A DNA stretch of 64,000 nucleotides from Pseudomonas viridiflava (GCF_900583165.1 NZ_UTKY01000095.1:248001-312000); one strand, 5' to 3'; counted from the first letter of the stretch, positions 8,978 through 17,754 are shown. Program-made: numbers and translations. Notes: generated by a model from the letters alone, not told the origin.

Positions 8978-9735
8978 GTCTGGAAAAAATCTACGGCGTG
9001 CACGCCGTAGAAGCACTGCTCCGTCACCACCCCAAGCGCGTCAAGCAGGTGTGGTTGGCAGAAGGTCGCAGCGAGCCGCGCGTACAAGCGCTGGTTGAGC
9101 TGGCGACCCAAAACAAAGTCGCCATCGGCCAGGCCGAGCGTCGCGAAATGGACGTATGGGTCGAAGGCGTTCACCAAGGCGTGGTCGCGGACGTAAGCCC
9201 GAGCCAGGTCTGGGGCGAGGCGATGCTTGACGAGCTGCTCGACCGCACCGAAGGCGCTCCGCTGCTGCTGGTGCTGGACGGCGTGACCGACCCGCACAAC
9301 CTCGGTGCCTGCCTGCGTTCGGCGGATGCTGCCGGCGCATTGGCGGTCATCGTGCCTAAAGACAAGTCGGCTACCTTGACGCCGGTGGTGCGCAAAGTGG
9401 CCTGCGGCGCAGCGGAAGTGATTCCGCTGGTGGCCGTGACCAACCTGGCGCGCACCCTGGAGAAACTCCAGCAGCGCGGTCTGTGGGTTGTGGGTACAGC
9501 GGGGGAGGCCGAGGTCAGCATTTATGACCAGGACCTCACTGGCCCAACCATCCTGATCATGGGTGCTGAAGGCAAGGGCATGCGCCGCCTGACCCGAGAG
9601 CATTGTGATTACCTGGTGAATTTGCCGATGGCTGGTAGTGTCAGCAGTTTGAACGTGTCGGTCGCGACCGGTGTGTGCCTGTTCGAAGCCCAGCGTCAGC
9701 GTGGTGCCAAGGCCAAGGCCAAGCCGAAGAAGTGA
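8974..9735 (+). CDS. rlmB: 23S rRNA (guanosine-2'-O)-methyltransferase RlmB
   Basis: SPOUT-family enzyme that 2'-O-methylates a conserved guanosine (G2251 in E. coli numbering) in the peptidyl-transferase loop of 23S rRNA. The 253-residue product has an N-terminal substrate-binding domain (EKIYGVHAVEALLRHHPKRV) and the three SpoU motifs: DPHNLGACLRSADAAG, GAEGKGMRRL and LPMAGSVSSLNVSVATGV. The length fits the family (243 in E. coli). The start overlaps the rnr stop. The C-terminal Lys/Ala run is a short basic tail. A REPIN follows the stop. Confidence 0.97.
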   Translation: MSLEKIYGVHAVEALLRHHPKRVKQVWLAEGRSEPRVQALVELATQNKVAIGQAERREMDVWVEGVHQGVVADVSPSQVWGEAMLDELLDRTEGAPLLLVLDGVTDPHNLGACLRSADAAGALAVIVPKDKSATLTPVVRKVACGAAEVIPLVAVTNLARTLEKLQQRGLWVVGTAGEAEVSIYDQDLTGPTILIMGAEGKGMRRLTREHCDYLVNLPMAGSVSSLNVSVATGVCLFEAQRQRGAKAKAKPKK

Positions 9736-9740
9736 TTTAA

Positions 9741-9832
9741 ATGTGGGAGGGGGCTTGCCCCCCGATGGCGGTGTATCAGTCCCTGATGTGGTGACTGACA
9801 CACTGCTATCGGGGGCAAGCCCCCTCCCACAT
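9741..9832. repeat. REPIN downstream of rlmB
   Basis: Inverted pair of the GTGGGAGGGGGCTTGC REP class separated by about 40 bases containing CTGATGTGGTGACTGAC. The left copy has one extra C in its C-run. It sits between the rnr-rlmB operon and the rpsF promoter. Confidence 0.9.
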
Positions 9833-9877
9833 TGATTTGTGGCGTTTGGGAGATTGTTCAAATAATCACCAATCACC

Positions 9878-9906
9878 TTGCGCCGCTTCTTCCCCTTCTC
9901 TACAAT
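9878..9906 (+). promoter_or_regulatory. Sigma-70 promoter of the rpsF-rpsR operon
   Basis: TTGCGC at 9878-9883 and TACAAT at 9901-9906 are separated by 17 bases, a good -35/-10 pair, about 115 bases upstream of the rpsF start. A stringent-response-type GC-rich discriminator follows (TGCGCCCC). Confidence 0.6.
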
Positions 9907-10025
9907 TGCGCCCCTTGCCTTCATGGCGGGCACCTATGTGCCTCCCTTCGGCAAGATCCATAAGTGTCATTCACTCCTTGTCTGACCGTTTTTGAGCGGC
10001 AGGCTACAACCCGTAAGGAGCATTC

Positions 10026-10448
10026 ATGCGTCATTACGAAATCATCTTTTTGGTCCACCCGGATCAAAGCGAGCAAGTCGGCGGCATGGTTGAGCGTTAC
10101 ACCAAGCTGATCGAAGAAGACGGCGGCAAAATCCACCGTCTGGAAGATTGGGGCCGTCGTCAACTGGCCTACGCAATCAACAATGTTCACAAGGCTCACT
10201 ACGTGATGCTGAACGTTGAGTGCACTGGCAAGGCCCTGGCCGAGCTGGAAGACAACTTCCGCTACAACGATGCAGTGATCCGTAACCTGGTCATCCGTCG
10301 CGAAGAAGCCGTTACCGGCCAATCCGAGATGCTCAAGGCTGAAGAAAACCGCAGTGAGCGCCGTGAGCGTCGCGACCGTCCTGAGCACGAAGGCGCTGAT
10401 AGCGCTGATAGTGATGACAGCGACAACAGCGATAACGCTGACGAGTAA
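10026..10448 (+). CDS. rpsF: 30S ribosomal protein S6
   Basis: Small-subunit protein that binds 16S rRNA together with S18. The 140-residue product begins MRHYEIIFLVHPDQSEQVG and has the typical RRQLAYAINNVHKAHYV core. The acidic, Ser/Asp-rich tail ends in NADE; in Pseudomonas the S6 C-terminus is the substrate of the glutamate ligase RimK, and the terminal Glu here fits. AAGGAG is well placed before the ATG. rpsR follows after 28 bases. Confidence 0.98.
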   Translation: MRHYEIIFLVHPDQSEQVGGMVERYTKLIEEDGGKIHRLEDWGRRQLAYAINNVHKAHYVMLNVECTGKALAELEDNFRYNDAVIRNLVIRREEAVTGQSEMLKAEENRSERRERRDRPEHEGADSADSDDSDNSDNADE

Positions 10449-10476
10449 TCCACGGACCTTTTAAGGAGCCTATCAA

Positions 10477-10707
10477 ATGGCACGTTTCTTCCGTCGTCGT
10501 AAATTCTGCCGCTTCACCGCTGAAGACGTGAAAGAGATCGATTACAAAGATCTCAACACTCTGAAAGCCTACGTATCCGAGACCGGCAAAATCGTTCCAA
10601 GCCGTATCACCGGTACCAAAGCACGTTATCAGCGTCAGCTGGCCACCGCTATCAAGCGCGCCCGCTTCCTGGCCCTGCTGGCCTACACCGACAGCCACGG
10701 CCGCTGA
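10477..10707 (+). CDS. rpsR: 30S ribosomal protein S18
   Basis: 76-residue basic ribosomal protein that forms the S6:S18 pair on the platform of the 30S subunit. It begins [20 protein letters not shown] and contains the conserved [14 protein letters not shown] segment. The ATG is preceded by AAGGAG. It lies in the rpsF operon and is followed 36 bases later by the membrane-protein gene. Confidence 0.98.
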
Positions 10708-10743
10708 GACCGGGCAGTCGACAAGTAGTAAGGGATTGAATGC

Positions 10744-11637
10744 ATGCGCGCCTTAGCTGAGTTCATCATGCGCGGTCGCGTGCAGGCCACTCTCGTAGTG
10801 GCTGGATGTGCAGCATTGCCGTTGTTGTATTGGTTGGGTGCTGCCGCTGGATGCCTTGTGCTCCTGCGGCGCGGTTTGCAGGATGCCTTTGGCGTCCTGG
10901 CCCTGGGGTTGTTGGCCGCCTTGATCTGGTGGCTGCAATTGGGCGAACCCAAGGTGCTTCTGGTGCTATTGGGGTCGTCGAGCCTTGCGTTGGTTTTGCG
11001 CGCAAGTGAGTCCTGGGTCCGCACGCTGCTGGTCAGCGTGGCATTGGGGTTGGTGTTTTCGCTGTTGATTGACGCGGCTTTCCGCCCGCAAATCGAGGCG
11101 CTGGCGCAGGAGATCGTCAAGATCCTGCCGATGGCCCTCGGGGAACTCTACCAGCAGTTTTCGGTAGATGAGCGAGCGCGTCTTGCAGCATTGATAGCAC
11201 CGGCCCTGATCGGCCTGATGGCGGTAATGATGCAGATCGTCAGTGTGCTGAGCCTGATGCTTGGGCGTTACTGGCAAGCGTTGTTGTACAACCCGGGTGG
11301 TTTTGGTCGCGAGTTTCGCAGTATCAGAATCCCCGTGGGCCCAGCGATGTTGCTGCTGGCTCTCATGGTTATCGGACCGAACCTCGGTTCGCAGATGGCC
11401 TTGATGATGCTGTTTTGCAGCGTACCGCTGATGTTTGCCGGATTGGCCTTGATTCACGGGCTGGTCGCGCATAAGCGCCTGGCCAAGTTTTGGCTGGTGG
11501 GGTTGTACGTCACAATGGTGCTGTTCATGCAGCTGATCTATCCGTTACTCGTGGTTTTGGCCATTGTCGACGGCCTGATTGATTTTCGCGGTCGTCTGGC
11601 GCCGAAAGACGCCGATAACGCGAACGGTGAAGGTTAA
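10744..11637 (+). CDS. DUF2232-type multispanning membrane protein
   Basis: 297-residue, strongly hydrophobic inner-membrane protein with about eight predicted helices. The position between rpsR and rplI is conserved in Pseudomonas (the PA4933 locus of P. aeruginosa). No catalytic motif is seen. It probably belongs to the DUF2232 family, whose molecular role is not established. Eighteen bases separate its stop from the rplI start, so it is co-transcribed with the ribosomal protein genes. The family name is from context and hydrophobic pattern, not from a diagnostic motif. Confidence 0.85.
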   Translation: MRALAEFIMRGRVQATLVVAGCAALPLLYWLGAAAGCLVLLRRGLQDAFGVLALGLLAALIWWLQLGEPKVLLVLLGSSSLALVLRASESWVRTLLVSVALGLVFSLLIDAAFRPQIEALAQEIVKILPMALGELYQQFSVDERARLAALIAPALIGLMAVMMQIVSVLSLMLGRYWQALLYNPGGFGREFRSIRIPVGPAMLLLALMVIGPNLGSQMALMMLFCSVPLMFAGLALIHGLVAHKRLAKFWLVGLYVTMVLFMQLIYPLLVVLAIVDGLIDFRGRLAPKDADNANGEG

Positions 11638-11655
11638 AAGTTAGAGGATTTTCAC

Positions 11656-12102
11656 ATGCAACTGATCCTTCTGGAAAAAGTCGCCAACCTGGGCAACCTG
11701 GGCGACAAAGTGAACGTTAAGGCCGGTTACGGTCGTAACTACCTGCTGCCATACGGCAAAGCCACCGCTGCAACCGCTGCCAACCTGGCTGCGTTTGAAG
11801 AGCGTCGTGCTGAGCTGGAAAAAGCAGCAGCAGACAAAAAAGCTTCGGCCGAAACTCGCGCTGCCCAACTGGCTGAGCTGGAAGTGACTATCACTGCCAC
11901 CGCCGGTGACGAAGGCAAGCTGTTCGGTTCGATCGGCACCCACGACATCGCTGATGCACTGACCGCCTCCGGCGTTGAAGTGCAGAAGAGCGAAGTTCGT
12001 CTGCCGAACGGCACCATCCGCAACGTAGGCGAATTCGACGTAGCCGTGCACCTGCACGCTGAAGTTGAAGCCACCGTACGCGTTGTCGTGGTAGCAGCTT
12101 AA
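11656..12102 (+). CDS. rplI: 50S ribosomal protein L9
   Basis: 148-residue large-subunit protein that binds domain V of 23S rRNA near the L1 stalk. The start MQLILLEKVANLGNLGDKV and the VKAGYGRNYLLPYGKA motif are diagnostic of L9, followed by the long alanine-rich connecting helix and the C-terminal domain. AGAGGA lies before the ATG. An intrinsic terminator follows at 12150. Confidence 0.98.
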   Translation: MQLILLEKVANLGNLGDKVNVKAGYGRNYLLPYGKATAATAANLAAFEERRAELEKAAADKKASAETRAAQLAELEVTITATAGDEGKLFGSIGTHDIADALTASGVEVQKSEVRLPNGTIRNVGEFDVAVHLHAEVEATVRVVVVAA

Positions 12103-12149
12103 GTCGCACCTAACTGACTGGCACCTCCGGTGTCAGGCGGTTAACATCG

Positions 12150-12185
12150 GGCACGATCCTGTTTACAGGTCGTGCCTTTTGTTTT
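12150..12185 (+). terminator. Intrinsic terminator after rplI
   Basis: A stem GGCACGA / TCGTGCC with an inner CCTG / CAGG extension is followed by TTTTGTTTTT. It ends the rpsF-rpsR-DUF2232-rplI transcription unit before dnaB. Confidence 0.9.
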
Positions 12186-12212
12186 TCTACACACCCCTAA
12201 TTCCAAGTGGCC

Positions 12213-13607
12213 ATGAACGATATTTCAGCTCCCGAGCAATACGATCTGCAAACCGCTGCCCTGAAGGTGCCGCCGCATTCCATCGAGGCCGAACAGGCCG
12301 TGCTCGGTGGTTTGATGTTGGACAACAACGCCTGGGAGCGCGTGCTGGATCAAGTCTCGGACGGTGATTTCTATCGCCATGACCACCGCCTGATCTTCCG
12401 GGCCATTGCCAAGCTGGCAGACTTGAACTCCCCCATCGACGTCGTGACCCTTGCCGAGCAATTGGACAAGGAAGGTCAGACCTCGCAGGTGGGCGGTCTC
12501 GGTTATCTCGGCGAACTGGCGAAAAACACCCCGTCGGTCGCCAACATCAAGGCCTACGCGCAGATCGTCCGTGCACGGGCCACCTTGCGTCAGTTGATCG
12601 GCATCGCCACAGAGATCGCTGACAGCGCCTTCAACCCCGAAGGGCGCACGGCCGAAGAAATCCTCGACGAAGCCGAACGGCAGATCTTCCAGATCGCCGA
12701 AGCCCGCCCGAAGACCGGCGGCCCGGTGGGCGTCAACGAGCTGCTGACCAAGGCTATCGACCGTATCGATACCCTGTTCAACACCGACAACGCCATTACC
12801 GGCTTGTCCACCGGCTACACCGACCTCGATGGCATGACCAGCGGCTTGCAGCCGGCTGACTTGATCATCGTTGCGGGTCGTCCGTCGATGGGTAAAACCA
12901 CCTTCGCGATGAACCTGGTGGAAAACGCCGTGTTACGCAGCGAAAAAGCCGTGCTGGTTTACTCCCTCGAGATGCCAGGCGAATCGCTGATCATGCGGAT
13001 GCTCTCGTCCCTTGGCCGTATCGACCAGACCAAAGTGCGGGCCGGTCGCCTCGAAGACGATGATTGGCCGCGCCTGACCTCGGCCGTCAACCTGCTCAAC
13101 GACCGCAAGTTATTCATCGATGACACGGCGGGTATCAGCCCCTCGGAAATGCGCGCGCGCACCCGACGCCTGGTGCGTGAGCACGGCGATGTCGGCCTGA
13201 TCATGATCGACTACCTGCAACTGATGCAGATTCCAGGGTCCGGCGGTGACAACCGTACCAACGAAATTTCCGAGATCTCCCGCTCGTTGAAAGCCTTGGC
13301 CAAGGAATTCAACTGCCCGGTGGTGGCGCTGTCCCAGCTTAACCGCTCCCTGGAGCAACGCCCGAACAAACGCCCGATCAACTCCGACCTGCGGGAATCC
13401 GGAGCGATCGAGCAGGATGCTGACGTGATCATGTTCGTCTACCGCGACGAGGTGTATCACCCGGAAACCGAGCACAAAGGCATTGCCGAGATCATCATCG
13501 GCAAGCAGCGTAACGGCCCTATTGGCACCACGCGCCTGGCGTTCATCGGCAAATACACCCGTTTCGAAAACTTGGCGCCGGGCAGTTACAACTTCGACGA
13601 CGAGTAA
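12213..13607 (+). CDS. dnaB: Replicative DNA helicase DnaB
   Basis: Hexameric 5'-3' helicase that drives the replication fork. The 464-residue product has the N-terminal DnaB domain (VPPHSIEAEQAVLGGLMLDN), the RecA-like domain with Walker A GRPSMGKTTFAMN and Walker B LIMIDYLQLM, and the C-terminal DLRESGAIEQDADVIMFVYR. The ATG at 12213 gives the usual MNDISAPEQ start; a GTG two codons upstream (12207) is the alternative. No intein interrupts the P-loop. Confidence 0.98.
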   Translation: MNDISAPEQYDLQTAALKVPPHSIEAEQAVLGGLMLDNNAWERVLDQVSDGDFYRHDHRLIFRAIAKLADLNSPIDVVTLAEQLDKEGQTSQVGGLGYLGELAKNTPSVANIKAYAQIVRARATLRQLIGIATEIADSAFNPEGRTAEEILDEAERQIFQIAEARPKTGGPVGVNELLTKAIDRIDTLFNTDNAITGLSTGYTDLDGMTSGLQPADLIIVAGRPSMGKTTFAMNLVENAVLRSEKAVLVYSLEMPGESLIMRMLSSLGRIDQTKVRAGRLEDDDWPRLTSAVNLLNDRKLFIDDTAGISPSEMRARTRRLVREHGDVGLIMIDYLQLMQIPGSGGDNRTNEISEISRSLKALAKEFNCPVVALSQLNRSLEQRPNKRPINSDLRESGAIEQDADVIMFVYRDEVYHPETEHKGIAEIIIGKQRNGPIGTTRLAFIGKYTRFENLAPGSYNFDDE

Positions 13608-13618
13608 ATAAGCGTCTG

Positions 13619-13652
13619 CAATTCCGACTGCAAAGGTCGGAATTGGTTAAAT
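13619..13652 (+). terminator. Terminator-like hairpin after dnaB
   Basis: Perfect 10-bp inverted repeat CAATTCCGAC / GTCGGAATTG with a seven-base loop, 12 bases after the dnaB stop and followed by GTTAAATTTTG. Confidence 0.75.
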
Positions 13653-13704
13653 TTTGTGCTATATTCCGCGCCCGCGATTTTTCATCTCAACACCGGTCAC
13701 CGTC

Positions 13705-16008
13705 ATGCAAACAGCCAAGCCGTTATTTGACTATCCCAAGTACTGGGCCGAATGTTTCGGTCCAGCGCCATTCCTGCCGATGAGCAGGGAGGAGATGGAT
13801 CAGCTTGGCTGGGATTCCTGCGACATCATCATCGTCACTGGTGATGCCTACGTTGACCATCCGTCGTTCGGCATGGCGATCATCGGCCGGCTGCTGGAGG
13901 CCCAGGGCTTTCGCGTCGGGATCATTGCCCAGCCGAACTGGCAATCCAAAGACGACTTCATGAAGCTTGGCGAGCCGAACCTGTTCTTCGGCGTCGCGGC
14001 CGGCAACATGGACTCGATGATCAACCGCTACACCGCTGACAAAAAAATCCGTTCCGACGACGCTTACACCCCTGGCGGTATGGCCGGCAAACGCCCCGAC
14101 CGCGCCAGCCTGGTGTACAGCCAGCGTTGCAAGGAAGCCTACAAGAACGTGCCGATCGTACTCGGCGGCATTGAAGCCTCTCTGCGCCGCATCGCTCACT
14201 ATGACTACTGGCAAGACCGCGTGCGCAACTCGATCCTGATCGACGCCACCGCCGATATCCTCCTCTACGGCAACGCCGAGCGCGCCATCGTCGAGGTTGC
14301 CCAGCGCCTGTCGTGGGGCCACAAGATCGAAGACATCACCGACGTGCGCGGCACCGCGTTCATTCGCCGTGATACGCCAGCGGGCTGGTACGAGGTGGAC
14401 TCCACGCGTATCGATCGCCCGGGCAAGATCGACAAGATCATCAACCCGTACGTCAACACACAGGACACCCAGGCCTGTGCCATCGAGCAAGAGAAAGGCC
14501 CGGTGGATGATCCTGAGGAGGCCAAGGTCGTACAGATCCTGGCCAGCCCGCGCATGACCCGCGACAAGACCGTGATCCGCCTGCCTTCGGTAGAAAAGGT
14601 CCGTGGCGATGCGGTGCTCTACGCCCACGCCAACCGCGTGTTGCACCTGGAAACCAACCCAGGCAATGCCCGCGCCCTGGTGCAGAAGCACGGTGAAGTG
14701 GACGTGTGGTTCAACCCGCCGCCCATCCCGATGACCACCGAAGAAATGGACTACGTGTTTGGCATGCCTTACGCACGTATCCCGCACCCGGCGTACGGCA
14801 AGGAAAAAATCCCGGCCTACGACATGATCCGCTTCTCGGTGAATATCATGCGCGGCTGCTTTGGCGGCTGCACCTTCTGCTCCATCACCGAGCACGAAGG
14901 TCGCATCATCCAGAACCGTTCCGAAGAGTCGATCATTCGCGAGATCGAAGAGATCCGCGACAAAGTGCCAGGCTTTACCGGCGTGATCTCCGACCTCGGC
15001 GGCCCGACTGCGAATATGTACCGCATTGCCTGCAAGAGCCCGGAAATCGAATCTGCGTGCCGCAAGCCGTCGTGCGTGTTCCCCGGCATCTGCCCGAACC
15101 TGAACACCGACCACTCGTCGTTGATCCAGCTGTACCGCAGCGCCCGTGCATTGCCGGGCGTGAAGAAGATTCTGATCGCCTCCGGCCTGCGCTACGACTT
15201 GGCGGTCGAGTCGCCGGAGTACGTCAAAGAGCTGGTTACCCACCACGTCGGTGGCTACCTCAAGATCGCCCCGGAACACACCGAGGAAGGTCCGCTCAAC
15301 CAGATGATGAAGCCGGGCATTGGCAGCTATGACAAGTTCAAGCGCATGTTCGAGAAGTACACCAAGGAAGCGGGCAAGGAGCAGTACCTGATTCCTTACT
15401 TCATCGCGGCCCACCCGGGCACCACGGATGAAGACATGATGAACCTGGCCCTGTGGCTCAAGGGCAACGGCTTCCGTGCCGACCAGGTGCAAGCGTTCTA
15501 CCCGTCGCCGATGGCCACCGCCACTGCGATGTATCACTCGGGCAAGAACCCGCTGCGCAAGGTCACCTATAAGAGCGACGCGGTGACCATCGTCAAGAGT
15601 GAAGACCAGCGCCGCCTGCACAAGGCGTTCCTGCGTTACCACGACCCTAAAGGCTGGCCGATCCTGCGTGAAGCGCTGACCCGCATGGGCCGTGCCGACC
15701 TGATCGGGCCGGGTAAGGACCAACTGATCCCGCTGCACCAGCCGAGCACCGACAGCTACCAGAGCGCCCGTCGCAAGAACTCGACGCCGGCGGGCAGCCA
15801 CAAGGTCGCCAAGGAAACCACCACCAAGATCCTCACCCAGCACACCGGCCTGCCGCCTCGTGGCAGCGACGGCAGCAACCCGTGGGACAAACGCGAGCAA
15901 GCCAAGGCCGCCGCCCAGGCGCGCAACAAGCAAGCTGCCAAGGAACGCAGCGATGCGGCCAAGGGCAAGGGCGGCAAGCCTGCGCGCAAGCCGGTAGTGC
16001 CGCGTTGA
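13705..16008 (+). CDS. YgiQ-family radical SAM protein
   Basis: Probable radical S-adenosylmethionine enzyme of the YgiQ family; substrate not established. The 767-residue product has an N-terminal region starting MQTAKPLFDYPKYWAECFG, the iron-sulfur motif CxxxCxxC in MRGCFGGCTFCSITEHEG at about residues 384-391, a TIM-barrel core, and a Lys/Ala-rich basic C-terminal tail. The frame is open to 13654, but the ATG at 13705 matches the family start. The gene is single and ends in a strong terminator. Confidence 0.94.
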   Translation: MQTAKPLFDYPKYWAECFGPAPFLPMSREEMDQLGWDSCDIIIVTGDAYVDHPSFGMAIIGRLLEAQGFRVGIIAQPNWQSKDDFMKLGEPNLFFGVAAGNMDSMINRYTADKKIRSDDAYTPGGMAGKRPDRASLVYSQRCKEAYKNVPIVLGGIEASLRRIAHYDYWQDRVRNSILIDATADILLYGNAERAIVEVAQRLSWGHKIEDITDVRGTAFIRRDTPAGWYEVDSTRIDRPGKIDKIINPYVNTQDTQACAIEQEKGPVDDPEEAKVVQILASPRMTRDKTVIRLPSVEKVRGDAVLYAHANRVLHLETNPGNARALVQKHGEVDVWFNPPPIPMTTEEMDYVFGMPYARIPHPAYGKEKIPAYDMIRFSVNIMRGCFGGCTFCSITEHEGRIIQNRSEESIIREIEEIRDKVPGFTGVISDLGGPTANMYRIACKSPEIESACRKPSCVFPGICPNLNTDHSSLIQLYRSARALPGVKKILIASGLRYDLAVESPEYVKELVTHHVGGYLKIAPEHTEEGPLNQMMKPGIGSYDKFKRMFEKYTKEAGKEQYLIPYFIAAHPGTTDEDMMNLALWLKGNGFRADQVQAFYPSPMATATAMYHSGKNPLRKVTYKSDAVTIVKSEDQRRLHKAFLRYHDPKGWPILREALTRMGRADLIGPGKDQLIPLHQPSTDSYQSARRKNSTPAGSHKVAKETTTKILTQHTGLPPRGSDGSNPWDKREQAKAAAQARNKQAAKERSDAAKGKGGKPARKPVVPR

Positions 16009-16024
16009 TCGCAGCCTAATATGC

Positions 16025-16052
16025 AAAACGCCAGCCTCGTGCTGGCGTTTTG
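16025..16052 (+). terminator. Intrinsic terminator of ygiQ
   Basis: Perfect 11-bp stem AAAACGCCAGC / GCTGGCGTTTT with a five-base loop, 17 bases after the stop; A-tract and T-tract make it potentially bidirectional. Confidence 0.92.
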
Positions 16053-16098
16053 CTTTCTGTTCTGTGGCGAGTCTGTTTGTTAAGGTGGCGCCCATCAG

Positions 16099-16222
16099 GC
16101 CGCCATCGGGGGCAAGTCGAATCGTCGCACCGCCCCTCCCACATATGTCCGCATTCTCATGTTGGAACTCGGTCAAGTGTGGGAGGGGCGGTGCGACGAT
16201 TCGACTTGCCCCCGATAGCGCC
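16099..16222. repeat. REPIN whose two REP hairpins both carry a 16-bp insert
   Basis: The right copy reads GTGGGAGGGG, then CGGTGCGACGATTCGA, then CTTGCCCCCGAT. The left copy is its inverted counterpart. The ordinary REP has no such 16-bp element between the two halves of the hairpin stem. The spacer between the copies is about 32 bases. A third example of the insert is at 40258. Confidence 0.85.
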
Positions 16223-16259
16223 AGTCCAGTCACCACCCCTTTCAAGGAAGAACACCCCC

Positions 16260-17180
16260 ATGGGCAACCCCCTGGCCAGCATCGGTATGGACTCCAACCG
16301 CTCCCAATTCATGGCGCGTCAGCGCATCGAAAGCCAAATCAACCTGCCGCGCCTGTTTGCGGCTATCGATGCCGACCCAGGTATTGTTGGCGCGGGCGTG
16401 GTGTATATCGATGCCGACTTCAATATCATCACTCTGCGCGAATTCAAGCCCATCTGCAGCATCCAGCCCAAACGCATCATTTTGCGTGAAGCGCAGAAAT
16501 ACATTGCGCCGACGCAGTTTGCTCAACAGGTAGTGGGCAATCCTCGAGAGTCCCGCCTGATTGGCGAAGCCGTGAATACCGGAATTTCCTGCTTGGGGGC
16601 TGTCATCAGTTGGGCGGCAATCGCCAGTGGAACAATTTTGGTGCCTTTCAGTGGCGGCGCTAGCTCCGTCATCGTGGTGGTGGGGTATGCGGCCGCCGGG
16701 GCAAGTTCGCTTCAATGTTTCAACGGCATTGCCCGAACAGCGCTGGAAGTCGCCAAACCTGAGGTCAAAGATTCGCTCGACAGTGAAGGCTGGTACCAGA
16801 ATGCGTCCATTGTGCTGGACGCAGTATCACTGGCAGGCGTGGGCGCTACGGCCCTGACGACAGTCAAGTTGGTCAGAGCCGCGAAAGCTTCGACGGGCAA
16901 GAGCCTGCGTGACGTTCTTCGCGGTTTGAATCGCCAGGAAAGAGCCAAGCTGACGAAAGAGTTGTTGAGCATCAACCATCCTGGCTTGACCGCGAAGATG
17001 CTCAAGTTAAGGCAGGCGTCGGGTGAACTCTCCAAGCGCTTCACCCCCACGCAGCTCAAGCACAGCACCACTACCCAGATCAAAGACGTTTTGGGCGCAA
17101 GCGTAGGCTTCGGTGGGAGTGCCTACTCCGGAAACGTCAATACCATCGCGATCGGGCTGTACGAGGAGGTCAGCGAATGA
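16260..17180 (+). CDS. Unknown protein with hydrophobic core; candidate effector-like member of a gene pair
   Basis: No function is recognised. The 306-residue product begins MGNPLASIGMDSNRSQFM and has no signal peptide. A hydrophobic, Gly/Ala-rich stretch lies at about 104-150 (ISCLGAVISWAAIASGTILV, then SSVIVVVGYAAAGASS), followed by a second weak hydrophobic segment around 185-200 and a basic C-terminal third. AAGGAAG nine bases before the ATG at 16260 decides the start; the frame is open upstream to 16050 only through the REPIN. Its stop overlaps the next gene by four bases (ATGA). The architecture, soluble ends around a membrane-inserting core with a coupled small membrane protein, resembles pore-forming toxin/immunity pairs, but this is inference. 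Confidence 0.8.
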   Translation: MGNPLASIGMDSNRSQFMARQRIESQINLPRLFAAIDADPGIVGAGVVYIDADFNIITLREFKPICSIQPKRIILREAQKYIAPTQFAQQVVGNPRESRLIGEAVNTGISCLGAVISWAAIASGTILVPFSGGASSVIVVVGYAAAGASSLQCFNGIARTALEVAKPEVKDSLDSEGWYQNASIVLDAVSLAGVGATALTTVKLVRAAKASTGKSLRDVLRGLNRQERAKLTKELLSINHPGLTAKMLKLRQASGELSKRFTPTQLKHSTTTQIKDVLGASVGFGGSAYSGNVNTIAIGLYEEVSE

Positions 17181-17632
17181 GCGAATTGATGACGCTGCGC
17201 GACTTTTTCAGGCATTACTTTCTAACGTTTATTGGCGGCGTATTTGCTGCGTATGTTTCTTTGGCGTTGGCTGTGGCGCTGGCGTTCGTCACCTATTTTC
17301 GTGATGTGCCCATTGCTCAAGTGGGGCTCAAGATCATGTTGGCCGGGGCGCTGCTCGTTCTGTTGACGGTTCATAGCAACTTCATGATTCTGCGGGGCAA
17401 ACCCTCTTGGGTATCGGTGATGGTCGCTATCTACGTCGCCTGCCTGCTGTTTGTGTTACCGATGGTTCAATACCAGCCTCACAAAGTCCTTTATGGGTTA
17501 GCGCTGTTATCCCCATTGCTGGGGTTGTTGACACTTAACAGCAGGGTTCAACGAGAGATGCGTGCAAAACTCGTGGGAATCCGACTTATTCGGCAATCCG
17601 TCGCATCAACCGTCCGGCACAAACCCCGCTAA
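17177..17632 (+). CDS. Small four-helix membrane protein coupled to the upstream gene
   Basis: Function not recognised. The 151-residue product is predicted to span the inner membrane four times, in the regions of YVSLALAVALAFVTYF, IMLAGALLVLLTVHSNFMIL, VMVAIYVACLLFVLPMV and VLYGLALLSPLLGLLTL, and ends in a basic tail (VRHKPR). It starts inside the stop codon of the upstream gene, so the two are made together. Size, topology and coupling would suit an immunity protein for a membrane-acting partner; a structural or accessory role is equally possible. Confidence 0.78.
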   Translation: MSELMTLRDFFRHYFLTFIGGVFAAYVSLALAVALAFVTYFRDVPIAQVGLKIMLAGALLVLLTVHSNFMILRGKPSWVSVMVAIYVACLLFVLPMVQYQPHKVLYGLALLSPLLGLLTLNSRVQREMRAKLVGIRLIRQSVASTVRHKPR

Positions 17633-17675
17633 TGGGTAGGTTCACCGCCTCATGCCACAAATATGTGCGGCTCTT

Positions 17676-17721
17676 GCACCAACGCCCGTACGTTGGCGCC
17701 GTTTTGGTGCTGTACTGCACC
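17676..17721. promoter_or_regulatory. Inverted repeats upstream of the sigma-54-like promoter
   Basis: GCACCAACG at 17676-17684 and CGTTGGCGC at 17691-17699 form an 8/9-bp inverted repeat. GGTGC at 17706-17710 and GCACC at 17717-17721 form a second, perfect one. GCACCA/TGGTGC half-sites are the kind bound by the enhancer-binding protein NtrC, but the half-site spacing differs from the classical operator, so the regulator is unproven. Confidence 0.45.
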
Positions 17722-17754
17722 GGGTCTTACGATAAAGCGCAATGACTGCCGCTC

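Noticed and set aside
13723..16245. Long minus-strand frame of 840 codons opposite ygiQ
   Set aside because: It is antisense to a convincing radical SAM gene, is His/Gly/Val/Arg-rich with no domain pattern, and results from GC-rich third positions.
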